Shown piece by piece: positions 35,227 to 46,760 of a stretch of 64,000 nucleotides of DNA. Numbering within the stretch: the stretch's first letter is position 1; every line of letters starts with the position of its first letter. The position numbers were made by a program, and so were the translations under genes. Origin of the DNA: Cryptomeria japonica (lineage: Eukaryota; Streptophyta; Pinopsida; Cupressales; Cupressaceae). The notes below the pieces were generated by a model that saw nothing but the letters and a program-made list of their open reading frames with translations, did no database searches and was not told the DNA's origin. The DNA lies in assembly GCF_030272615.1 (NCBI RefSeq), contig NC_081415.1, positions 191,484,270-191,548,269 on the forward strand, written 5' to 3'.

Positions 35227-37197
35227 GATTAATACTATTTTCATAACCATATATATTATAAGTCTACCAACCCTTTTTCCGAATTGGTTGATTTTATAAA
35301 GGTAAGTAAATAATACTATTAAATAATATTTACTTTGGTACTATGCGAGGTAGGTATAATATATAGTTTATCCGAATTTTCTGATTGGCCGATGGATTTT
35401 TATAGTTTTGAGTTTGATTTTTATTTATTGGAACTTTCTGGAGCGCTACTAGATTAGATTTTGAGATACTTTGGATTCCATTTTTGGTTTTCAAATTTTT
35501 TGGATTGGAATTGTTCTTCATTGAATTTTTTTCTTGTTTGGATTGCAATTTCTCGGTTGGAGCTCTTGGCTTCTCTTTGCAATTTTATTTCAAAAAGATT
35601 GTTTGCAATGATGATTGTTGAAAGATTTTTTTGGGAATATAATTTGATATTTAAAGGATTTCATTTGGTTTGGGAAAGAGATTAGGAATGATTGAAAATT
35701 TTTAAGGAATAGGAAAAAACATGAAAATGATTCTTTGTCGGGAATGTCTTCTCTATACTTTTCTTGTTTAAATTATTGTTTCCAATTCCCTATGTTTGAT
35801 TCTGTTTAGTTGAGCTTGGGATTTATTTTTGTATCCCTTAATGTTTATTTTCATTTCCTCATGTTCTGTGAGAATTTGCAAGCCTTGATTTTATTTTAGC
35901 ATTGCTAGAAATGGAATTTTGGATGTTTATGAGAAGTTGTCTTTGTCATTATCTTCTTTGAGATTGTTCAATTTTTTGTATAGACATTATAATTCTTTTG
36001 AATGGTTATTTTGCATCTTATTTGGTCTTACTTCTTATCCCCTAGTTGTTGTGCAAGTTTGATGAGGTTCTATGAACTTTTGAGTGCAATTGTGGCATGA
36101 TTTTGATATTGAATTCCTTATATATGTCCATATTATATCATTTATGTTCCTCCTTGATTCTATATCATCCTCTCGTACCTCATGGGAGTTCCCTTTTGTC
36201 ATTTGAGTGCCCTTATGAAAAATTGGGCAAGTTACTTGTCACATTTTGTCTGTTTTCTGCGTTTTCTATATATTACACCCACAACACTATTTCTCAGGCC
36301 TAGAATGTTAATGTTAAGACCTTGAAGGCTAAAAGATGTGTTAGGAATGCTAAACTAGCTCCCATATGTGTTAATATGGATTTTGAGAGTGTTGAACTAC
36401 TTTCAAGATGTTGAAATTGTCAGTTTTGGTCACTATGGATGGTTTTTTGGTTTTGTGTATTTTCTAGAGGCATTTTTGGATTGCATTGAATTTCTCAGGG
36501 ATTTCTATAATGTCATTTTCTCTTTGCATTATGATTTTATTCTCCAGTAAGAGGTTTTGTGCATTACCATTGAGGTTATTATCCTTGTATGCTCCAGTAA
36601 GAGGAAGGAATGCCTTGTTGTTGAGGAATGATCATCAGAGCTCCAATGGGATGTATATTGCCTCACTATTGAGGATTTGAATTGGTTTAGATTAGTATTG
36701 ATTTCATGTTTATGTTGAGGTTCATGATTTTATTGCTTTGGTGAAGGCTCTTGCCTTGTATGTGACCATATACATTTTTAATGTTCAGTATGTTTTTCAG
36801 AGAGATTGTGATTGTTTTTATATTAGTTGTGAGCCTTCATGATGTGGCCATGATGTTATTTAATGTATGTTTCACCCTAAGGTCTTGGCATACGGTTAGG
36901 GGGATTGGGCTTTCATATGATGACCGAGATTGAGTGAGATGGGCTACTAAGTGATTCCTTGATAGATGCTTAAAGTCTAGACCACCAGGACACATTGAAA
37001 GTTTTCTTGATATAAACAAGTGATAATAATAATAATTAATTAACTAGGTTGGGATTCACTTAATAAAATAATAATTGGTTTGAGGCCATTGACATGGCAA
37101 GATAATCTCGCTTGTTCTTACATAGGTTGAGATGGCTCCACATGTCTATCAGGGGATTGGTATTGATGCTCTACAAAAGAGGGTTAGAAAATCTGTT
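35227..37197 (+). repeat. Dispersed repeat, plus-strand copy
   Basis: This AT/TG-rich stretch lies between copia A and the 3' LTR of the Tat element and is homologous, inverted, to 24780-26550. It holds only low-complexity Phe/Leu-rich frames. Its right edge is cut by the Tat element LTR. It could be LTR or untranslated sequence of an element not otherwise represented. Confidence 0.5.
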
Positions 37198-38570
37198 TGA
37201 TGACAACACACACACAAGAGCAAAATGTTAGTGTTAGGAGCAAAAGATTATACTGAACAGGCATATCAAAAGAGATACTAAAAGCATGAGAGAATATTTA
37301 ACTAGGAAAGTAAATATGATGAGGCATCTCCAAATACCTCCTAACATGCTCTTAGCTCCTTCTCCTTTGTTCCTCTTCTCTCCAAGTTCCAAACTAGTGT
37401 AGCTCTCAATAGCTTTTTGCACTATGGATGCTTATGGAGGTTTGAGATTGAAGTATTTGCTCTAAATGTGAATAAATAGCTAATACTAGATACTATGATG
37501 CTAAAATGATTTATTTTAAACCAAAATGACAAGATATTAGTGATTTATGCTAAATGCTCTCTAAAATTCTCTATAACTTAGATGCATACAAGTTTTCAGG
37601 ATCTTGATTATGAAGAAATGGGCTTTATTTATAGGAAAATGGAGCAATGGATGGTTGAGATTGAGTAATCTCAACAAGGGTCAGGATTGAATGATATCAA
37701 ATCCATGTGAAGGCTTTCAACCAAATCCCAAGATGACAACTGTCAATGTGAGATAGGTTGAGAGGAGAGGGAATAAGCATTAAATGCTTGACATGACCTG
37801 AGAGTTAACTTGGGAGTTAAGGTCAAGGTTAGGTTTAATGAATAAATTCTTTATTCAAGGAATAAAGCTTTTATCCAATGGATAAACTCTTGTGCAAAGG
37901 CAAAAGGGATAACCATGGTCAAAGCAATAAATGCTTGAGGAGACACATGAGTCATAGTTGAATTAACCATAAATGTTTATGTAAGAGCCATAAATGGCCA
38001 TGTAAGAGCCATTAGTGGTTTTGTAAGACTTTGGAGGTTGAATTGTTGAACACACAAAGCTTTTAATGATTTTCAAAGACTTTGAAGTCTTTGAGAAGTG
38101 ACTTCAAGTTGCTTAGGATTGTGAAAATAATTAGGGGATGGATTAGGTTAATTAGGAAGGGTTTAGAAGAATCTAGAAGGGGGTTTAGGAATGCAAGTGG
38201 ATTTGGTGGGTGAGGGAAAATAGGATTTTAATTAAAATAAAATTAATTTATTTCAATTTGTGGTTGCAACTTGCATTTGTAGGAAAATACAAGTGGGGGG
38301 GATTTATGATTTAAATAAATGTTTTAATTTAATTTATTTAAAAGAGGAAAGGGGATTAAATTGAATAAATTTGATTTATTCATTTAATTGATTGTGAATT
38401 TGGTTTAATGAATGAATTAAAATAAATTAAATAATTTATTTAATTAATAGGAGAATGTTTGAAGATGAAATAATTAAATATTAATTTAATTAATTGTTGG
38501 CTAGTGGATTTTTAATCAAATAAATACAAAATATTCATTTAATTAAAATGGACAGATTTATGTGACTACA
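37198..38570 (-). repeat. 3' LTR of the Tat element
   Basis: On the minus strand it starts TGTAGTCACATAAATC at 38570 immediately after a polypurine tract. The far end is placed at about 37198 (…GTTGTCATCA), where the neighbouring dispersed repeat ends, but without a 5' LTR to compare it may be off by some tens of bases. Confidence 0.6.
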
Positions 38571-38583
38571 TTTGGCCCTCTTT
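38571..38583 (-). other. Polypurine tract of the Tat element
   Basis: AAAGAGGGCCAAA on the minus strand directly precedes the LTR start TGTAGTC. Confidence 0.7.
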
Positions 38584-38886
38584 GAGACGGTACGGTTTAT
38601 CGCATCATTTCAAAGAAAGAAAGAAAAAAATAGTTATGAAGAAATGCCCCATAAAATATAGATTTAATGGGTGGTATGTCCTCTCAAGAGATGGACCGAT
38701 AAATTTTGAAAAAATGGGGCAATTTCTCAGAAAAGAATGAAAATTGGCAGGGTGATAGAAGAGAAGAATTTAGCAATACTAGTGAAAAATAGAAGAAATT
38801 GGGGATAAAATGGAGAAATGAGAGGCACAGGAAGTTCACGGGGACCACAGCGGTGAGTGGGGGAAAGTTAGGGGTACGACGAAGGG

Positions 38887-38893
38887 TTTATAT
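38887..38893 (+). promoter_or_regulatory. Candidate TATA box of the PMD gene
   Basis: TTTATAT lies about 100 bp before the ATG at 38991, inside the Tat element and on the strand opposite its gag-pol. This is inferred from position only. Confidence 0.3.
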
Positions 38894-39065
38894 GGGGAGA
38901 AAGGGGTGAAAACAGGCTCATTTGTTACCGCGACCATAGGGAATTTAGAGCTTTGATAGTGACATTTTGGAGGAGCGAGCAGTAGTCAGGATGCCGGTAC
39001 CCACTGCAGAGCACCAATTTGAGCAAGTCCGTCGATTCCAACGACTAGAGGACTACGAACCAGCG

Positions 39066-39707
39066 GTAGGCAAATTTGAAATTTTGAATTTTATGCATTT
39101 TTGACATGTTTTTTGTCGAGTCCAAGTTGAGTCAGGACAATAGCGTTGAAACTATGTTTTGGCGTTGTTGTCCAATTAATTAGCACTTTTGTGCCGCAAT
39201 GGCGCTATTGTGCTAGTGTTTGAGCACTTGTGAAAGTATGAGCGCTATTGTGTGTTTAGCATTGTTGAGGGGTCGATTGAGCACTTTTGATGTGAAGCAG
39301 TGTTATCGCATAGGCTTTGTAGTGCGTTTGCAATTTGAGTGCATTTGTATGGTTGATTAAGTGCTTTTGTTAGGGTATTAGCGCTATTATTTTGAAAGTA
39401 GTGCTTTTGTTTGCAAGATAGCGCTTTTGTTTAGGAAAATAGATGCCCCAGTTTGTGTGAACAAAAATCTCTCGATGCCAATGATGGATGGATAGGGATG
39501 TGAAGTGAGAGTTGTTTTGAACCATAGCAGCCCTGATGAGACTTAGGTCATTAGGATAAGTGTTTGTTGAAGTCTAGGTGTGCCATGATTGCTTACCTGT
39601 TGAGACTCGAAGATACTTGATCAAAGTATCTATTGATAGTCTAGGTTTAAACTTAAGAAAGTTTGAAACAAAACAACTAATGATGATTGATTGATGCATG
39701 TGTGCAG
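39066..39707 (+). other. Intron of the PMD gene
   Basis: Donor GCG|GTAGGC and acceptor TGTGCAG|GAG bring two PMD coding parts into the same frame. The 642-bp intron is T-rich and carries a dispersed motif like GCGCTATTGTG or GTGCTTTTGTT, repeated roughly a dozen times between 39130 and 39440. Confidence 0.65.
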
Positions 39708-40882
39708 GAGGATCTACGTGTCTTACAGTTGTGCAAGAGACATTTGGCTACACAGGGGCTACGTGATCGGCTGATAGAGGCCGAGATTGATTGCATTGCA
39801 GCGACTGGGTTGTATGATGTGATGCATATGCCCATGATTTGGATGAATCACGGTTTGATTACAGCCTTGGCAGAGCACTGGCATAGTGAGACCTGCACGT
39901 TTCACTTAGCGCAGGGGGAGATGACTGTGACACTAGAAGATGTGTGGCGCATCTTGTACATTCCCATTCAGGATGAGCTGGTCACATATGATAGATCATG
40001 GGCGACTCTTGCGGTGCAGAGATTCTTCGATGAGGACTTGTATATTAATGACGATTCAATAGCCTGGGAGGATATCGTTGCTTTGTACGAGCCATTACTA
40101 GCAGTTTTGTCTAGGATCGTGGGAGGGCTACTGTGTTCGGATAGACGATCACATGGTCTAGTCATTGGTTGGGGGCACGTGATAGAGTAGATGATGATAG
40201 AGGGGACCTGATTTGCCTAGGGACCGTGCATGTTAGCGCACATGTATCAGAAGCTGCATGAGGTAGTGTACTGTAGGAGAGGCTCCTTGGCAGTGGGAGT
40301 GACGATGCTACATATATGGGCATGGGAGCACTTACCAGTTATGCAACCAGTGAATCTTAGATTTCAAGCAATTTACCAGCCCTATATGTTTATGTACAGT
40401 GGTATGATGAGTCAACCCCACCTGGGGAAGTTAGAGTGGTGGCGATGGGCACTGGATGACATGGATGTAGTTATTTGGAGATCGTATATAGAGTGTGAGC
40501 CCTAGGAGGATGATGCAGAGGCGCTGTCATATGTATTTATGACCCGATTCCTCATTGGGAGGACATGCTACCATGTAGAGAGACAGGTGTTGGGCAGAGT
40601 GATGAGACAGTTTGGACGGCAGCAGGGATTGCCTAGGAGATTAGGGGAGTATGCGAGGGTGGTACAAGAGAGATATGCATGGGGGTCAATACTTCCTTAT
40701 GATTAGGCATTGGCAGAATTCTAGATGCTTCAGGCAAGGCCATGGGATATATGACCGAGGGTGGTAGATGCAGGGGTATCAGAGGAGTATACGCAATATA
40801 TGGTGGCACATCCGATTCCATGGATATCAGATCCAGCAAAGCCGATTCTTGATTTTGAGGAGGTCAAGGACCGATGGTAGAT

Positions 40883-40942
40883 GGAGGAGGAGGAGGAGGG
40901 GGGGGGGGGATGGTGGAGGTGGTGGAGGAGGTGGCTTAGGTG
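40883..40942 (+). repeat. G-rich low-complexity tract
   Basis: GGA and GGT repeats with a run of about 11 G encode the Gly-rich part of the PMD tail. The run is a likely point of frame change and a candidate G-quadruplex. Confidence 0.8.
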
Positions 40943-41175
40943 GTGGAGTCCAGCGAAGAGGGAGAGGCAGTTTGCCATTGCAGATATCACAAGGACCGTT
41001 GATGTCGGGAGGAGTCAGATTAGGTGCTCGAGGTATGGAGAGGGAGATACCGATGGAGAGAGGGGAGGGAGCCACTGGAGAGGGAGCTACATGTGAGGCA
41101 CCTATGGATATAGGGGAGGGAGTGATAGGGGGTGATGATCTGTGGGATCATATGCTAGCATATTTGCAGACTTGA

Positions 41176-41640
41176 TTGACAGTAGTCGAGACACGGGTGG
41201 AGGATCTGGAGGTGGAGGTTGCAATGAGAGATGTGCAACTATTTGCATGAGACTCAGAGTTGACTGTAGTGTTGTGGGAGAGGGATAGTGCGGTGGAGAG
41301 ATTAACGGAGCTGCAAGAGAGAGTCTGGATTGGAGTAGGAGCACAGGGTCCTACTGGGGAGGTGATGAGATAGTTTGGACAGGCACAAGCTGAGATATAA
41401 TATTGGTGGGGATTATATGAGCAGGTGGTGCCAGCTAGTCAACAAGCACTGAGCTATTCACAGATGTAGTAGACCAGGTCAGAGCGGTCTCAGAGGATGC
41501 AGAGCAGTGGGGTGTGATGGGTCCTCTATGGAGAGATTGGTCAGGGGGGGCAGGAGCTAGTGGGGGTTTGATGAGGCCTCCACTGAGAGATAGATCGGAT
41601 GATGCAGGGACTAGTGGGGGAGTCGGTGGTGATGGTGGTG
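41176..41640 (+). other. Downstream tail of the PMD reading
   Basis: After the stop at 41173 the frame still reads a heptad-like stretch (VETRVEDLEVEVAMRD, then WERDSAVERLTELQERV), suggesting that the ancestral product ended in a coiled coil. Stops interrupt it, and beyond about 41530 I see no more conserved coding. Confidence 0.4.
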
Positions 41641-44205
41641 TAGCATTTGGTCAAAGTGGCATCTGAGAGAGCATTTTGTATGCATGTATTTATATTGTCA
41701 TTTTGGACTATGTCTTGGATGGCTCTTGGTAGCCGATTTTGTAGACTTCATTGTACTCTGATACATGAGATGATATATATGAGGAGATCCCATATTTTTG
41801 TGATGATATGCATGTTGATATGTATGGAGTTCATGCTTGATGGTGATTTTATGCTTAGATGGATACTTGTACTTTGCTATATGTATGTGTCTATGAGATG
41901 ATTCCTATATGTATGTTTTTATGATGATTTATGCTTATATGATGTTGGATACTAATATGTGGATGCAGGTTAATGTATGTGTGCTTTTGATGGCTTTTGG
42001 GATATAATGTCTGATGTATGCAATGTTATGATGCTTATGTATGCATAACAAAATGATGATTTGTGATGGTATAGATAGTAGTTTGTACTTTATATTATCA
42101 CAATGATGGGATAATGATATGCAATGATGTTAATGTAATGCTTTTGAATGAATGATTTATTTATGTATATGCATCCATATGGTGAAAAATGAATGTAGCA
42201 TGGATAAACAAATGTAACGTACAAATGTTTTTAAATGATGATGTCTAAATGAATGCACATGTTTATAATGTATGAACCAATGTTGGAAACAAATGGTTTT
42301 ATGATTCCAAATGCCCAAATATGATTAAGTGAAATGATAATGTGATGATAATGCAACTTATTGTGAATAATTACACCTTAATGGAATTAAAAAGGGATAA
42401 TGAATGCAATTTAAATGAATCCTAAAAAATGAGTATAATAAGACACTAATAATGGAGGAATGAATGCACTTTCTAACTAATGGATAGATAAATGAATGTA
42501 TGCAACGATAAATGATAAAGGATAGTAAAGGATGATAAAATGAGAATTGATAACTGACACTAAATGAATGCATAGTAAATGGCTAATACAATCAAGGACA
42601 ATTGGATTATATGAATGAATCTAAACATCATGATTATGCAATGATGAAATGATATAAGAAGACTAATGGTAATAAATGATAATGAACTATATGCAGTTTA
42701 GACAACTAAAATGATATGAAATGTACTTGATGCAAATGCGACTAAATGTAATGATGATGATATGATCATGATAGATGAATGCAAGGCTGTGTATACTTTG
42801 CATGATGCACTAATGATGTATCAGAGTACTCGGTCGCGATTATATCCAAAACTGGCGATATATGAATGAGTAAATGGATGGGCGATATGCAACGGAATGC
42901 AATATAAATAGATGAGATGAAATGACGATCCATAGTGCTTTATTTTTCATCATCGAGATTTTAAAATGTTGTAAGAAAATATAAGAAACTTGACATAATG
43001 ATTCAAGATGACCTGAGTATTCCTTACATGGATTTTGATATAGCAAGTTAATACAAACAACTTGATATAATGGGTCAAGTTGACCTGAGTATTGCTTGCA
43101 GAACAGACAAGGATTATCTCATTTCATGCATGACTTGGATCGTCCTCTTTGATCTTGGGCTGATCATATCTTGAGACAAGTTCATACCCTAATAAGAGAT
43201 AAAACCTTTATCCAGTTGGATGAGGTAGGAGAAACCAAAGAAAGAGCATTCGTACCTGCAAACAAATAGTATATATAAAGAATAAAGAATAAAGAATAAG
43301 GATCCTTGATAATGGTTCATGCTCATATGGTCGAGGTATACACTGTAGTCAGCAATCCGTAGTGATCTATGACTGCATTTTTGCCTATGATCACGTAGCT
43401 TAGTGAACTTCCCATGTAGAAACCATTAGTACATGCCCCAAAACTTCATCGAAATAATTCGCATAAGATACACAAACAATGCTTTAGGAATTTGATATGA
43501 ATAAATAACCCACAAATCAACCAAGAATTTTCTTGTCAAAGAAAATGTCATTTTGTCTTTGTGTTGGTAAGGAAGGATGCATCCTTGTTGAAGATAGTTT
43601 GAGTGTTGATGTTGATTGTTTGGTTGATTGATAAGTGGTCATTTCGGAGTATGTCACAATGTTTGTGTGGTATCTAGTTGGATGAGTATGTACAATGTGT
43701 TGCCATGTTTTTGTGTGATTTTTGATGGTTTTTGATGTTTTTGGATGTTGTGAGATAGTTTTGAATGTTTTTGGATTTTGTGAGATAGTTTCAAAATGAG
43801 GAACTCAGTGAATCACAAGATAATGTAGAATCCACTTCCATCAAACTAGATTAAGGGTTTTGCCCCCAATTTAGACATGACTATGAAAAAGCGGGATGCC
43901 AGATGCATGAAGTTCTATCCTTGATTATAGATCAATAGCAAGCCATGACTTTGGATAGATGGATGAATGGATGTAATGAATGTGATCGCAACAAGTCTGA
44001 AAGACAATGGAGCTATAGCCTTTATGAGTGGCACTTGTTTGCCAGGTTTTCACCATCGTACTTACCCAAGGTGCCACCGGAGTGGTTGCTCACCGTTTGG
44101 ATGTATGATTTTTCTCTTTACTATTTTGTATTTTCTTTAGGACATTTTTTGGAATGTTTTTGGTGTTTTTGCCAGTATGTAGGGGAGCCTGATGCTCTAT
44201 GCAGC
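41641..44205. other. Long AT-rich 3' region of the Tat element
   Basis: There is no gene. From about 41760 to 42760 the sequence is low complexity, dominated by ATGATG, AATG and TATG words. A direct repeat occurs at 42987-43025 and 43059-43097 (AACTTGA-ATAATG--TCAAG-TGACCTGAGTATT). A short GAATAAA run (AAGAATAAAGAATAAAGAATAA) lies at about 43278-43299. Confidence 0.6.
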
Positions 44206-45487
44206 TTATGTATAAAACCTTTTGAGGTGCATGTTGTTGATTAGATCTGCTAGTGGTTCTCCTTCTGAAGTAGCCAACTGATATGCCTCGGACCCAAATA
44301 CAGTAGTGATAATATATGGACCCAGCCAGTTTGATTCAAACTTTCCCTGATGTTCGCGGTTGGGTTGGTTATGAGTATTTTCTTGAAGAACAAGATCACC
44401 TACCTCGAATGTATGAGGTCTAACTTGATGATTATAGCTTTTGCTCATGCGCTATTGATAGGCCTTGAGGTGATTGTATGAAGCTTGTCATTTCTCATCA
44501 AGTAACTCTAAATCTTGGAGATGTGATACTCTGTATGCTTCATCATCGATGAGATTGTGTAAGGAAACTCGTAGTGATGGTATCTCAACCTCGATAGGTA
44601 AGATAGCTTCTACACCATAGACTAGTGAGTAGGGAGTTGTGCCTGTAGGGGTTCGAATGCTAGCTCAATATGCCCATAGTGCTGGATTCAATTGGACATA
44701 CCAATCATGACCGACATCATTGATTGTCTTCTTGAGGATTCTTAATATGTGTTTATTTGATGCTTCGGCCTGACCATTGCCTTATGGGTAATAGGGAGTG
44801 GAAAAGCGGTATTGGATGTTAAACTTCTCACAGAGCTCACGAACATCCTGATTCTTGAATGGAAGTCCATTATCTGTGATGATGGACATGGGTACACCAT
44901 ACCGGTAGATGATGTAATTGAGGATGAATGAGGCAATCTACTTGCTGGTAACCTGGGTAAGTGGAACAACTTCGATCCACTTTTTGAAGTACTCGGTGGT
45001 GGTAATGATGAATTTGTGTCTGTTGGATGAAGATGGATGAATTTTACCCACAAGGTCAAGTCCCCATTGACAAAAGGGCCATGGTGTTGTGATTGGTTGT
45101 AATTCCTATGCTGGTGCATGTATCAGGTCTCCATGAACTTGGGATTTCTTGCACCTTCTAACAAAGTAGTAGGAGTTCTTTTCCATAGATGGCCAATAGT
45201 ATCCAGTGCGCAGGAGTTTATTAGCGAGTGACGGACTTCTTGCATGAGTTCCACAAATTCCTTCATGTACCTCTTCCAAGGCCTTTGTTATCTCATCCTG
45301 TTCCAGACATCAAAGGAGAGTACCATCAAGACTGCATCGGTATAGGGTTTCAGCAATAATGGTATATCGAGCGGTTTGGCGAATGAAGGTTTTACGTTGG
45401 TTATTCGATTGGTTAGGAGGAAGTGTGTGATCACGGAGATAGGTGTAGAATTCACCGACCATGGGGATTCAGAACTGATAAGGCAGC
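44206..45487 (-). pseudogene. Integrase of the Tat element
   Basis: Minus-strand reading: after a frame change near 45450, FYTYLRDHTLPPNQSNNQRK leads into the HHCC region (HEGICGTHARSP with CKK at about 45170). Core motifs are GLDLVGK near 45060, ITDNGLPFKNQD near 44870 and NGQAEASNK near 44770, so the D, D and E positions look kept. The C-terminal part (44448-44206: FEVGDLVLQENTHNQ, then NWLGPYIITTVFGSEAYQL) ends HLKRFYT without a chromodomain, as in the Tat clade. At least five in-frame stops break it. It would have joined the DNA copy to the host chromosome. Confidence 0.85.
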
Positions 45488-45670
45488 ATATTTGTAGAGT
45501 CCTAAAATTGTGACACTTGCAATTTTGACTACATTTGGGTCTTCACGATGGCGGCGCAATGCTGAACTTGAATGGAGACCCCGAAACTTGCTTATGACAC
45601 CAAAAACTGCATTTTTCAGCACCCTGGTCTGATCCTCCTTGCACCCTGCTGTCCCTGGAGGTGGGACCAT

Positions 45671-45760
45671 GGCACCCAGCACCCTAGTCCTTCAGGACTA
45701 GGGCACCCAGTGCCCTGGTCCCCCAAGACCATGGCGCCCAGCGCCCTGGTCCCTGGCCCT
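45671..45760. repeat. 31-bp tandem repeat with dyad symmetry in the solo LTR
   Basis: Units start at 45671, 45702 and 45733, each beginning GGCRCCCAG followed by GCCCTGGTCC or similar. The first contains the perfect hairpin CCCTAGTCC-TTCA-GGACTAGGG (45682-45703), the second a near-perfect one (CCCTGGTC ... GACCATGG). Confidence 0.85.
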
Positions 45761-45875
45761 ATTTTAGGCCCAGTCTCTTATGGGGCTTCGGGTCTTTAAG
45801 TTTGCAAATTGGAAAATAATGTTTCCTGGTCAGCCTAAGGTCGGGAAAATCAGTCTATTAGCCCTAATTGACAAG

Positions 45876-45883
45876 TATATAAA
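45876..45883 (+). promoter_or_regulatory. Candidate TATA box of the solo LTR
   Basis: TATATAAA lies 384 bp into the LTR, before a C-rich initiator-like stretch. Short CATTCAAG repeats follow at about 45954-45980. Confidence 0.5.
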
Positions 45884-46760
45884 CTACATTTCCTCTCCCA
45901 TTTGAGGAGGTCGGAAAAAGGAAAACATATACAAGCAAAAAGGCGAAAGTGACATTCAAGCATTCAAGCATTCAAGCATTCCTTCAAGCAATTGAGCATT
46001 CTAAGTCTCCATTCAAGGCTAAGTGTTGCATTCAAGACAAGGATTCAACCATTGAAGAGGAGATCACATACAACATACAACATACTACATACATTACACC
46101 TTCGCATGTAAGAATACAAACATTCTTACAACAAGGTATCAGTACTTGTTTACATTACAAACATTTACATTTACAGCATTCTCATTTCTTGGTTAATTCC
46201 AAAACCGGGGTTTGACCTAAAGGTAAACCCCTCACTCCTAACCCCCCAATCATCCTCTCTTTTCTGTGTGTAGGTTGCAGGTACGTGGCTATAGTTGAAG
46301 ATCTGGAATCCTTGTGCAGAGACGAACAGATCCCCCTTCATTTCGCGGATTTTTCGGAGGACCGTGTGCACGCCGGGCGCCATCATCCCGTCGAATTTCG
46401 CTCAAATTTGCAAAACAGCACCGTCTCAACATTTTACTGCTAATTCCAGATCCACAGCTTCATCCCATATCCCTATCTCTGTTTATAAGTGAATCTTTCC
46501 TACTTTACATGCATTCCTAGTTCAATCTTTCTATCTACATTCTTTACAAAAGAGGGTATCCTTGATGTCTTAACCCTTGAAACTCATATAGAATCCAATC
46601 TTGCATTGCATGGGATTGGATCTTGTGGGTTTCAACCCCTCTTTTGAATGTAAAGTCTCCCCTAAGTGAAAACCATCAACCCTAGCGACTCTCCCTTCTC
46701 TCTCCTTGGAGTTGGGGAGGGGAGAACGACTAGGGTTCAATTTTTCTGCTTTACAATATC

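Larger units (their letters stand above)
38991..41175 (+). pseudogene. Plant mobile domain (PMD) gene, spliced, disrupted
   Basis: Exon 1 (38991-39065, 25 codons from ATG) joins in phase 0 to exon 2 (from 39708) across a GT-AG intron. The joined frame reads to a stop at 40188 (185 aa). It holds a PMD signature: GLITALAEHWHSETCTFHL, then GEMTVTLEDVWRILYIPI. After 40190 the same frame continues as PMD C-terminal sequence (LHIWAWEHLPVMQP; later YHVERQVLGRVMRQFGRQQG). Stops at 40188, 40209, 40218, 40503 and several beyond 40700 interrupt it. A G run near 40893 shifts the frame into a Gly-rich tail and a coiled-coil-like stretch (to about 41340). PMD proteins occur in plants both as host genes and in transposons. 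Its place between integrase and 3' LTR, antisense, makes it cargo of the Tat element. Confidence 0.75.
45493..46755 (+). mobile_element. Solo LTR inserted in the Tat element
   Basis: The Tat coding frame is interrupted between the second RNase H region and integrase, and reads through if 45493-46755 is skipped. The insert starts TGTAGAGTCC and ends GCTTTACA, with ATATT before it (45488-45492) and ATATC after it (46756-46760), a target duplication with one change. It contains a TATA box but no gag or pol. It is therefore a solo LTR left by recombination, of a family not otherwise present here. Confidence 0.75.

Noticed and set aside
40730-41344. Minus-strand Pro-rich and Ser/Leu-rich frames
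   Set aside because: They mirror the Gly-rich tail of the plus-strand PMD reading and carry no motif of their own.
46171-46520. Frames on both strands in the solo LTR with protein-like look
   Set aside because: They lie inside a segment defined as an LTR by its ends and flanks, and no domain is recognisable.
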